64,000 nucleotides of DNA from Serinus canaria (taxonomy: Eukaryota; Chordata; Aves; Passeriformes; Fringillidae), in contig NC_066315.1 in the NCBI RefSeq assembly GCF_022539315.1, positions 16,343,649 through 16,407,648 of the forward strand, given 5' to 3'. A program made the position numbers and the translations under genes. The notes below the pieces were generated by a model that made no database searches, had not been told where the DNA came from, and saw nothing but the letters and a program-made list of their open reading frames with translations. Positions 40,201-51,305 of the stretch are shown here, one piece after another; positions within the stretch are counted from its first letter, which is position 1, and each line of letters starts with the position of its first letter.

Positions 40201-43200
40201 TTGGACTGGCCTGTGTTAAAAATCTGTGCTGGATTGATGGGATTCTTCAAATGCTTTTCTTATTGCTCTGTTGAGCAGTTACCAGTCATACAAGATTAAG
40301 AACAAAGAGATGTGATGATCTTGGGTTGCAATCCTCCTCCTTACTTTACAGCCATTGTTTAAGGTGTCCAAAAGAAATCCCATAATAGAAAAGCTCTTTT
40401 TGCATCTTTTCCTTCAAAGCAGACACTTGTTAAGGGGGGAATTAAATGAAGCTGAAGATGGTGGAGGAATTACTGGAACTACAGTTACAGCTGTGCAGTG
40501 TCATTCTCCCGTGAAAAGGTGCCAGATCCTTTGCAAGGCCCAGCTGGCTGCCTCCATGCCCAAATACCAGGAGTTCTTGTGTTGCCACCATTGCCCTATA
40601 GGTGCAGGAGCACCCCAAAGCTCCCTTACCAACCCCACAAGTGCAGCTTAGCCCATGGCAGCAGAAGCCAGGGGCAGTCAGCACCATGGGGATCAGAAAG
40701 CCCCTGCTCCTGCTCCCAAAAAGGCATTATCATCTGGCTCTGCTTCTCTTCTAACAGAGTTGACAAAAAAGATACTTAAAAATCTGTTTAAAATTACGTA
40801 GTCTCTGCTTGAGGGTTTGCTAAGCTCATTATAGAAGTGGAATGAAATTCCACAGCACGTTTAGCATTTTTCTTGTTCTTATTTTCTGAGCTTTTCCAAC
40901 CTAATAGAGAATGACTGATCCTACTGATGATCTGAGAAGGACACAGTGGAGGAATCGCAGCAGGCTGAGCACCATAGCAATACTGTGACTACCAGTTTGG
41001 CTACTTCATTGTGCAGGCTGATCCAAGGAGGGATTAAGAGGATTTTGTTTTCCATTTTTTAAGTTGAATGGGCTGGGATGAAAGCCTTTTACTGCATTTC
41101 TGAACAAGTCAGGATATTCAGAAAAGCAGTAACAATGGACTGCACCAGACTTGGATCTTGAGCAATATAAAATAATTTTCCATAGGAGACTGACTGTGTG
41201 AAACCACCCAGCTTCCCCATCTTTGATCCTTTAGTGGTCACTGATGACCTCTTGTCTTTCTTTGTTCCTTAAAGCCTTCTGCAAGGAGCCACCCTGCCGC
41301 TGTCTGGCAAGTAATGGGAAAAACGCAGCCCTGGAACGAATACATTCCTGATTGCCAGGATGTATTAGAGTCTGAGGGATGTGTGGTGGTTCAAATCAAA
41401 CACAAATCAACCATAAGCCATGGCTTAAATTTAGGTTGACCTTCACCTTCTGACAGGTTTGAAAATGATTGATTGTTTTTCATTTGTTCCTCAGCACCCA
41501 CCCCCCACCCTCCCCATGCCTGATTTCTAATTAAGGACAGAAGCCAATGGAACAACTAATTGTTATCACCAGTTTGGATTTCCAGACTAAGAAACGTCAG
41601 TTCAGGGAAATGTTGTCCAAATGTTTTGCTAAACTGACCCACAGCCAGGAATTTTCAACACTGCACTCATTGCTAATCTGTATGCACCAAATGATGCACA
41701 TTTTTCTCTTTTAGCACCTACCATTTGTGCCTGAGGACTGTTCAGGTCTTGACCAAAGCTTCTGCCATAGAGGCAGGATTTATTTTTTTCCACTAGCAAA
41801 GAGAGTGCAGGCGGGGAGGGAGTAAGTCTCATGTTTAATCACCAATACCACATTGTGGATTACTGACTTTCGGTCCCTGCCACCACTGCCAGCTGCAGAC
41901 TTTGTTGACACTTTTGCAAAACCAAGGCCACAGTACCTCAAATATATTAGCTTTTGTGACCCTTTGAAGGCTACTGCTATTTAGATAACTTCACCCATAT
42001 ATCTGCTGCTTGATATGTACTTGTTCTGTGCAATTAAGGGCTTTGCAGTTACCTCGTCTTAACTGGGCACAGTTTTATAAAAACTGTTACCAAGGCTGTA
42101 CAAATGGCTAAGCAAGTGCTCAGTTCAGCAGATTGCAAAGGAAAAAAAGGGCCCCTTGATTTGAAGCAGGCAAAACAGTACAAAATTTGTGATTAAACAT
42201 CTACTGCAGCTCCTGCAAATTTGCACAGTAGCATGGGCACATATGGAAGCAAAGGTTCATCAACTGGCTCTCAGAGGGGAGGAGAAGGTGGGTTTGTCTT
42301 CTTTCCCTTCCTCCCTCCCCCCCTCCCCCTGTCTGTATCCCAGCAGTTATCTCAGCTGGCTTATGTTGTAAATGACCCAACTTCAAATCTTGCCTGTCTG
42401 ATTTGGAGGGCTCCAGAGGCTTACCCCAACTTTTAGCTTCTTTCACAAGGAATACCAGACATCTACACCAAGCAATTATTTTATATAGTTTCCCTTTAGG
42501 TCATCTTGCAGCAGGAGGCCCACCCTGGGAATCACTCCAGTCCTAGCACATGAGGACTCTCAACAGGCCAACACACTGAAGGACTGTTTCTGCTTTAAGC
42601 ACTAGCAGCAGCAACCTGGGCCAATAAATCTTCTATCCTTCACAAATGAAAAATCAAGCAGAAAAACCTGTACAAAATCTTATCTCAAAGTAGGTCACCA
42701 CTAGATTATCAGGTGTACTAAAGTCTATTTTTGTGCTTAGTTGTGCTCATCAGAAATCTACCAGATTAGAAAATAAGGGAAAGTTCTTTTTTAATACGTA
42801 GGTGGGAAAGGTGTCAGAAAGACAACAGATACTGCCAGCAATCACATGTAATAATTTGGAAGCACATTACACCTCTAAATGAAGCATGTCTGTTAGCGTT
42901 CACACACATCACAGTGTCTGAGTTTATGTTTAAAGACCATAAATAATTATGCAGCCAAATTAATAAAGCACATGCAAGCTACTAACATAGAGACTGCATG
43001 ACTACATCAGTCCAAACTGTCAGGTATAGTTTACAACTTCACAAAATTTTGGAAACAACAACTGTGAAAACTGGCTATCCACATGTAGCAGAAATTTCTT
43101 CTGCTGGCTGAGATCAAGCACAGAGCTGAATCCCATATGTGTATTTTTGTAAGTATCCACACTATAGGTATATATGCACAAATACTAAGACCACCAAAGA

Positions 43201-43500
43201 TTTTTTTTTGTTTTGACAATTTCTAAAGCTTTTTTAGATTTTTCTCTAACAGATGTAATGGATAACAAATAAAGCAATTAAAATCATTATGAGGATAATC
43301 CACTAATATTCAAAGATTTTAATAATATCCACAGTTTTAAGACACAAAGCAAAGTATGACTGATACAATTAAATTCAGCCTATTGATCAATATACCTGGA
43401 AGATAACTTTTATTTATGCTGATACCATGCAAATGAATTACAAAGGAAGACAGTGTAGTCAGATTACTCTGTGTGAATGACATTATATTTATGAAAATGC

Positions 43501-43501
43501 T

Positions 43502-43533
<32 letters not shown>

Positions 43534-43535
43534 TT
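43501..43535. repeat. (AT)n microsatellite with AC interruption
   Basis: About 21 nt of perfect TA dinucleotides (43502-43522) run into CACACATATAT. It lies about 90 nt beyond the stop codon of the minus-strand exon at 43623-43709, in the expected cleavage-site or just post-cleavage region of that gene. Confidence 0.9.
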
Positions 43536-43594
43536 TAAAATATTATGTACAAATAAATATCAACAAATTCTGTCAAAATCTTAATATTTTAAAA

Positions 43595-43600
43595 TTTATT
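43595..43600 (-). promoter_or_regulatory. Poly(A) signal AATAAA for the minus-strand gene
   Basis: TTTATT on the plus strand reads AATAAA on the minus strand. It lies 23 nt after the stop codon at 43623-43625, which would give a very short 3' UTR. AT-rich sequence continues downstream; more signals could extend the transcript. Confidence 0.4.
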
Positions 43601-43622
43601 ATTTGGAACAATACATGCAAAC

Positions 43623-43709
43623 TTAAGCTGTGATCTTGATCTCAGCCAGTGGAAGAGATTTGTTGGTACTCTCAAGTAGACGTTTCTCACAGATCTCATT
43701 TCCAAACTT
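43623..43709 (-). CDS. Probable terminal coding exon of an unidentified minus-strand gene
   Basis: On the minus strand a good acceptor (TTTGTTACTTTGCAG, just above 43709) is followed by 28 codons and TAA. The peptide starts KFGNEICEKRLLESTNKSLP and ends LAEIKITA. It is too short to be noticed as a free-standing frame, but its composition (charged, amphipathic, no low complexity) and the nearby AATAAA are what a last exon looks like. One other frame is also open, so the assignment rests on splice site plus composition. I do not recognise the family. Upstream exons would lie at higher coordinates; no neighbour exon is clear in this window, so they may be beyond 64000 or among the weak candidates. 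Confidence 0.42.
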   Translation of the reverse strand, partial: KFGNEICEKRLLESTNKSLPLAEIKITA

Positions 43710-45593
43710 CTGCAAAGTAACAAATCATATCTGAAAATTACTACTCATTTTTTATTTACTGTATTTCAAAATTGCTTTGTTCCAAAATAAAATTAGGCTT
43801 GTGAAATGGCAGAAACTATACTTTCTAATTAGTTCAGATTGCAATTTTTGTGTAGGGCATTTCTATTTGAGTGGTTTGAGTTATCACTTGTTTTTAATTG
43901 CACATGTGATAAGTTAAATCAACCAGGTTCACAACTGACTGAGAAAGAACTGACTGTGGAAAGTTCAGGATATATCTGAGCAGACAGTGTAATGTTAATT
44001 ATAAACTTAGAAGTAATTCCCTAAATTTTATTGGCTTGGTTCTGTAAAATATGCAAAAATTATGCCCATTCTCAGTATCAATTTTACCACTTTAGAATAT
44101 TTCCAAATACATGTATTTCAGTTTGTTGGTATCAGTTTCCCTCATTTAGTACCTGAAGTCCTTGGCTGAGATTTTGAGGCAAAAGAGTCAATTCCCATCA
44201 GTTAGTGTGTTCTTTTTTCTAACTGAAGGACAAAATCCCCATCCTCCTCAAACCACTGAAGGTTCAGGTTCTAGGCCAGAACCTGACAAGCAATGTGTTT
44301 GATGTCAGTCACTGTCTCTTGGGTCTCCCTGTTGGTCTGTTTCTGTGGGAGACAAGGGGCCCATCACGGATCAGTTCCCAGCCTGGTGCTGTCCAAGGTG
44401 ACGGTCCTGCCCCCCTCGGCTGCCCCGGGGCTGCTCCATGGCACACAGCTCAGCACAGCCAGGGACAGCATGGCATCAGCAGCACTGCTTCCATGCTCTT
44501 GGGACTCGAGTGTCAAAGTCATGGCTGGAACCTCTTCCTCACTTCTAAAGGCAAGACATCATGTACAGATCCAAGTACCAGCTTCCCAACTTCTCTGAAT
44601 CTCAACAGGCCCCCTCAAAACAACTCAAACAAGCAAAGGTTAATATCTGTGCTTAAAGATCCTGTGAAATTTTGGCAAACATCTAATCACAGTAATTCAA
44701 AATGCATCACACATTATTTTAAGCTTCCTTAAACTTCCCAGAGGCATGCCTATTTGGTGTCTCAGTAATCTGGTAAAGTCAAAATTGCAAGGACACAAAA
44801 GTTGCATTTTAAACAGAGACTGCATGCAACCACAGAGATCTACTTGGCAGGAAGGGAGAAAGAGAGATCTGTCTGCATGCTTGCATTCACCTTCACTGTT
44901 TCAGGCAATGTATAATAATTTCCTTTGTGAATAGCTATAAAGTTATTGTAGCATTAAAGCTGGATAGACCTACAGTAATGGTATTTCCTGACTTTTCCAA
45001 ATGTTAAAAGGTCAACAAAAACAGTACGTATGGAAACAATCTCTTGTCATTACATTCTATAGCATGAATTAAATAAACATTTCCTCTTTTTTCTCCCTTC
45101 TCCTGTCATTCAGTGTAAAAATCTGAACTATGCTATGCCACCAAAACAGCGTGAAGGCAGTAAAAGCTTTAATTAAAGAAGAATTCAATAAAAACAATCT
45201 ATTCAGTTTCAGTCAGATCCACTTTTTCTTCACTTTCTAAGAGGTAATAAAATAACAGCTGTAACCACTGACTTAAACATGAATCTGTCCAGAGAAACTC
45301 CTCCTCAAAAGGAAACTTCTAGTAGGAAGAGCCACCCCTGCCTAACCAGTACAGACTGTTAACACACTGTGTTAACTGCCCTTGCTTCACACATTGTGTG
45401 AGAGCACAGGTCCCAGTGAAGCATTAATGTTCAGACACTGCCTTGTACACCCTGGCAAGCCCATCAACAGTAACTTTTTAACTGCTTTTGAAATCAGAGT
45501 AGGATCCAGCTGCTCTAGCATCAGCCTTAATCTCGATAGGTCACACATTAATAGACAGCTCAGCATTGGGATGCCAGCATAGATGGGCAATGC
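43710..45593. other. Intron or intergenic DNA, no confident gene
   Basis: If the minus-strand exon is real, this is its last intron. A small GC-rich patch lies at about 44390-44530. A plus-strand acceptor with a long pyrimidine tract ends at 45113, followed by 20 open codons, a TAA (45174-45176) and an AATAAA (45187-45192). That could be a small terminal exon of a plus-strand transcript, but it is too short to call. Confidence 0.4.
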
Positions 45594-46140
45594 TCATAAA
45601 ATCCTAGAATCATTTAGATGGGAAAGGACCTCCAGGATCATCAAGTCCAACCTGTCATCGAACAACATGTCAACAAAACCAAACTGCTGAGTGCCACGCC
45701 CATATTTCTTGAATACCTCTGAGAATGGTGACTCCAGCACTCCCCTGGGCAGCCCATTCCAATGCTTAACCATCCTTCCAGAGAAGAAATTCTTCCTGAA
45801 GTTTAACGTGAACTTTCCCTGGGACAACATGAAGTCGTGTTCTCTTGTCCTGTCACTGGTTGCCTGGGGGAAGAGGCTGACCCTCCCTTGGCTACACCCT
45901 CCTTTCAGGCACTTGTAGAGAGTGACAAGGTCTTCCCTGAACCTTGTTTTCTCCAGGCTAAACAACCCCAGCTCCCTCACTCTTCCTCAAATTATTCACT
46001 CTCCAGAGCCTTCACCAGCTCTGTTGCCCTTCTCTGGACATGCTCCAGCAGCCCAGTGCCTTTCTTGCAGTGAGGGGCCCAGAACAAGAGACAGGACTCA
46101 AGCTGAGGCCTCACCAGAGCTGAGCACAGAGGGAGCAATG
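45594..46140 (-). mobile_element. CR1 LINE 3' part, minus strand
   Basis: The minus strand reads as the C-terminal tail of CR1 ORF2 and then the CR1 3' end. Recognisable pieces in order are [49 protein letters not shown] and [10 protein letters not shown], all standard in the avian CR1 ORF2 tail. The end near 45594-45612 reads ATGATTCTAGGATTTTATGA on the minus strand, a slightly decayed CR1 octamer tail. The part above 45980 (for example 'gcagtgaggggcccagaac' on the plus strand) is also CR1. An open frame of 128 codons survives (45594-45980), but it lacks the RT catalytic core, so the copy is a dead 5'-truncated insertion. Confidence 0.92.
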
Positions 46141-49100
46141 TCACAGCCTGACTGTCTGGTCCAGGAGAGAAATGCAGCTATTTTTGCATGGTGGATCTGA
46201 GACACTAGCTCTGCACAGAGAGCAGAGGTTGCCCTTTCTTAATAGCTTCTTATATTGCCAGACAGCATGGATAATGTCTTCAGTGTGTTAAGCTGTAAAT
46301 ATTATTTCATGTAAAATCTTGGTGGACAAAATGATGATCTGCCAGAGCATGACTGGGCTAAAACAGCAAAACTGTGACTTATCTGACCTGATATTTTTAC
46401 CAGATGACCTCAGTCATCTCTCAGTCATCTGGTAGACTGGGACAAGAACAACTAACACGACAGGTTCCATGGAGAGCTGTCAATAAACCTTGAACCAGAC
46501 TGTTGGCAGCAATGCTTACTATAAAAGCCATAGCACTGTGAAGTTCCCTTAAGCTGGGTATAAACAGAACCCTGTTCCATGATGAGACTGGACTGAAAGG
46601 CCCTGAACAGAAGACCAGCACTGCATTGCAAGAGGAGTGGAGATGTGTATTGACCAGTGAGAATGAGAGACTGACTGCTGTAACACCCTGGGGGCTCTGC
46701 TGTGCTCAGAAGCATATGGCTCTAATGTACAGCAGGTGTGAAGAGCTACAATAGCAGGAAAGGGTGAGATAGAAAATACTTTCATTAAAGCCCCTCACTT
46801 TGGGCCACTGAAATAATTATTTCTTAGGTTTGCTAAAGTTCAGGGTGAAAGAGCCAGTTTTCCTCTGGATAAACTACAGAAGTCACTTAGCTTTTTAATG
46901 GACCCATGTAAAGAACTCATGTCCACCACTTCTCTGTTGTTATGGACTTCCATCACCAACCATTTAATACCCTGTTTTGGTTGTCTCTATCCCAGTTTTC
47001 CATTTCTCACTCTTGAGCGACCTCCCTTCATCTGAAAATGATGACAATATTCGGGGAAATACATCATGAACTCTTGCATTAAGTACAGATAATAAGTGCC
47101 CTGGATGAGGAATTCAGACTGGTGATTTGTGCTGCCAACAGTGGGTCAAGGCCCTGGGACCATCAATCCCATGTGTTACAATGGCACCTGATGATAACAA
47201 GCACCCAGAGACAAGGAGGCAATAATAAGTCAAAGTTCTGGCCAATGAATGTGTGCTATGAGAGCCCTGACAAAGTGTGTCTGAAGGAGCAGGCAGCTCT
47301 GTCAAAGTCAGTAAGAGAGACTTGCAAATGTCTTTTGCTGCCAATTTGTTTCATTGCTGCAGATGAGTTTCCTGTGCTTTCTCTGCATCTAAATACATAA
47401 ACAAATAGATAAATAAGTTGGTCTGTACCAAGGATGTTTCTCACTTCATCACCAGTTTCTTTCTTCTGCAGAAAATAACCTGGTAAAGTACAAGTAAAAA
47501 GGAAGATTTCTAAAATGGCACCACCGTCTCTATGCTGTCCAAAATGCACCCCCTGAGGCAGTACAACCACACCAAGTTCTATTCCCCCCCAAAATAACCA
47601 GCTGTGTCTGTTGGGAAATACCAACAAAGCTGTTACTCAGCTTTGATTCTGTTGCAAGGCCAGTTTACTCTAGGCATCCTCAATGCTTTTGTTACAGCTC
47701 ACCAACAGCATCTGGAGAACAGCCTGACATAGTGAAAATCTGCTTTGCTGTCATGTTTTGTGTGGGTGTGAAAATAACTTGTCTTGAGGCCCTCTGTTTT
47801 CATAATTGGTGCTGCTTCTCTTGTCCCACATCTGAAACAGGGCCTGAAAACTGTATCCCTCCTAAAGAGAAGCTATTTGCCACCCTGGCTTTGGCACTTC
47901 TTGGCCTTCTAGACCTCTGTTATCTTCAAATGATTTTCCACAGATGGAAAATGCATGAACCCATACAGTGGTTGCACTGTGCATTGTTACTTCTGTCACC
48001 CTCTCTATCCTAGGGTAAATTTTTCTTCTGGAGGAAAAATTACTTCTGCAAACATCTGGAATAAGGCATTCTTACCACTTGGACCCACTGCTTTCAGCTG
48101 CACAGGAGCACACACCTAATCTATGTGCAGAGGATGACACTTCACCTTTCACCAGACTTGTAGCCTCACATACGAAATGGAAAAAGGAGAGGGTCTGGTA
48201 AAGTAACAGTTCAGGCATAAACTGCAGGTCAGATCTTCAAACACACCCCACACCCCTCAGCTCAGAGGAAGACTCATGAGGCTCTGAGGACAGATTAGGG
48301 TCAACTTCAGGAAGTTCCATCCCAAGTTTTCTTTCCAGGACCTGGACCCAGAATGAATACGGTAGGAAAAGCCTTCCTAATAAGTCAAACTCTTTCTTCT
48401 TTCACTAAATAAACCAAACATTTTTCTAACCTGTATTGTTTCTGGCTCCACTCACTGCTCAGCCCCTTATTACAGCTTACTCCAAAATTCCTTGCTGGGT
48501 GTTTGGCAGAGTGAGTATGATCTATAGCGTGACCTTGCAATTCAGTGCTCTGCTGTCATTCTGCATAATGCACTGTAAAGTGTAGCTTTTATTGGAAATG
48601 AAGCTGCATAAATAAACACTCTTACATTAATGTGAAGTAAAACATTTTGTATTACCAATGTGCAGATATATTTTGGGAGAAATTAGTTACTAGGGAGCCA
48701 AAAAAACCAAGCAGTGATGTGCTTATATTATTTTGATCCTTTAAAAATGTAGCCAGTGTCTAATTTGTTTCAGTTTTGTAGTCTTTCATTAGGGGGAAGA
48801 TTTGTCTGCATACAATGGAAAGTTGAAGGGGATTAAATCCTTCCCAGGAGCTCTTTTTGTCCATGTGAACTTCAACCCTCTGCTCCACTACAATGTCTAT
48901 AGATGGACACAAATTGCATGAAGTAAGGAAAGAGCAAAGTGAATCCAGTTTTGCAAACCTGATCAAAGATGAGCTCTGCTTTAGTCACCTAAGTGCAACC
49001 TCTTTGTCTCTACCATAGTAGCTTTACTTTTCTTACTTATACTGTCTGACAGCTTGTTGAAAAACCATCTTGCTAATGTATGCACTCTAACATGCTTTAA

Positions 49101-51041
49101 TTTTGTGTTTTTTCAGTCTATTATTAATTGACCCATCACTATTTGTTCAGAATTCAAGGCTGACTGCTTGCAGTGCACTTAAAAAACATATGGGCAAAAT
49201 TCATAGGCATCAGCTTTGCATACCATAGAGCATGAGAGGTGACAGTCCCAATTATGTGTCTGGAAGGAGACGCTCCAGCCGGGCTACAGACAGTTAGCTA
49301 ATATTATTCCAATGTGTCATTTTGAGAGGGAATAAACCTGCCGTGATCATCAGCTATGTAAAGTGCTGGGATCATTAGGCTAACTCTGGCAGCATCATGC
49401 TGGTTGGGTTGGTTTTTCAGTAACAATGCTCACAGTCATTCAGTCAAATACTTGTGCCAGAATTTTCACCCCCAGAAAATGCTGCTCCTCCTTTACGAGC
49501 ACCTTGGTGCTTTGCTTAACAGGTTGCAGTCTCACATCTGGCCCCTGTTGGAGAGCCAGCAATAGACATTCAACCTGGTCTCTGCATCAGACCATTCTCA
49601 GAAAGGTTGTTTGCTCCAGAAAATAAACCCCAAAACAAAAATAAGCCAGAACATAATGAATAACACAGATCCAGAGGATAGGAACTACATCTGCTTTCTC
49701 CTGCCTCCATTACTTCAAGGCCATCCCTGCAATATGGGTTTCATTAATGGCTCAGAGACAACACTGCAGAATTACAAGTTCAAGATGTTATTGGAAAAGC
49801 CACCCCATGACATTTTAAATGGTTTGGGACGGGGGTGGGGAAGAGGACTTTTTAATTTTTTTTCTTTACTTTTATTAATAAAATTATTATTAGGTGCATT
49901 GCAACACTGGCAACAATTGGGCTGGAAGTAAAAATACGCCTATACACTTAACCAACAGCAAAAACTTTCTTCAGCTTTGCCCAAAATATAAAAATAAAAG
50001 GCACAAATATGAGACACAAGCTGGATTTGAGCAGCTGAGTACAACATTTGAATTTGCTCAGCTGAAAGGCCTTTGGATCAGGGTCAGTTACTTCATCTGT
50101 GCTTAGACACAGATTGATGGAGCTCCCTTCCCCTGTTCATAGTTTTCTACTAACTCACATGAACAGTTACTTCACAGTGTCATCATATTTGAAAATCAAG
50201 TAGTATAACAATAAAGCATTATGATATCAGACAGCAGGATGTTAGTGAACTATTAAAACACAGTCTTTACATTGAGAAATATCTGGATTTCACCTTAAAT
50301 TTTGGGTTTCAACATGGCCAATTACCAAAGAATCAGATCTATAAAATGACTGTATGAAATCAGAGTGGAAATAAGACAGTAAAGTTCTAAAACTACTTCT
50401 AAGACACTAATTAGCATTTGAGGCTGCTGTGCAGCCAGCCCCAGCACTGGCCTTGCAGCCCAAATTAATGCTACACCCACTGCAGCCGAGCCTGGCTGTG
50501 GTGGCAGCAGGGCACAAGTGCCAGGCTCAACCCTTTGATCACCCAGCCTCAGTTGTGACTGTGTCACACCACACCCCCCATGCTCCAGGACATCCAGATC
50601 TCCACCACTCAAACAAGTGTTTTATTCATGGTTGGCAAAATAGAATAATTTTCCAAATCCTGAATTTGCTAGTCAAGAAGAACCCTTCCCAGTGTGCAGC
50701 AGGACACCATGGCCTCAGCTGGACAGAGCCTGACAAAGGCCAGCCGCTCTCAGCCTCGCTGAGGTCACCCTGCTTCTCTCACCACGTGGGAGAGCACAGT
50801 GGGGCTGCCTGCACCTAACAGCTTCCAAAAAGCTGGTCATAAAGCAATCCTACTGGATACATTCACTGTAAATGGAGAACAACATGAAATGCTTCAACTG
50901 AAGACCGTCTGCTGCAACTGACAACGCACATTCCACCTGCTGAGAGAGGAAAGGGCCTGTCCAATGAATGCAGGCTGTCTAGTCTCTTGCATGGCATCTA
51001 CAAAGCTAAAAAAGCCAATTAGGAGGCCTCCATTCTAGAGT

Positions 51042-51059
51042 ATATTTATGCATAAATAT
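51042..51059. repeat. 18-bp perfect palindrome centred on ATGCAT
   Basis: ATATTTATGCATAAATAT equals its own reverse complement. The core TATGCATA resembles half-sites bound by POU-domain proteins. Just upstream is an AATTAGGAGGCC stretch. A regulatory role is inference only. Confidence 0.8.
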
Positions 51060-51289
51060 TCTTGACTAGGCAGACTTTCTATATACACTCCATATATCCT
51101 CTCTGTATACCTGCCCTAACAGGTTTCCTTGGGCATTTGTGGTGAGCTGTCCTGGTACTACTTGTTAGAGAAAACACTGGATTACTGATCTCCTTAGGTC
51201 TTCTCAAATACTACTGGTGTAAGAATATTAAACTCAACCCTCCATTCTTGCATTATGTATTCTATGCATGATTACTTTTTAATTGGTTT

Positions 51290-51305
51290 TGTGTGTGTGT
51301 GTGTG
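51290..51305. repeat. Short (GT)n microsatellite
   Basis: About eight TG units in a row, ending in GCAC. It is a simple dinucleotide repeat. Confidence 0.85.

Larger units (their letters stand above)
24764..43594. other. Gene-poor region, no confident gene
   Basis: About 19 kb without a convincing exon pair. Features seen are a 21-bp direct duplication (27350-27396), a 27-nt T run (34206-34232), a locally CpG-enriched GC-rich patch with a TATAAAT (about 36180-36500), and a candidate minus-strand internal exon at 38877-38926 with a consensus donor. The longest frames (for example 35658-36128, minus) lie in GC-rich DNA, where stops are rare, and overlap each other on several frames. That is the signature of non-coding sequence. 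Confidence 0.45.

Noticed and set aside
48074..48095. 22-nt minus-strand segment between an acceptor (CCTGTGCAG) and a donor (GTAAGAATG)
   Set aside because: Both splice sites look good, but the segment is too short to test and no adjoining exon in a matching phase is visible.
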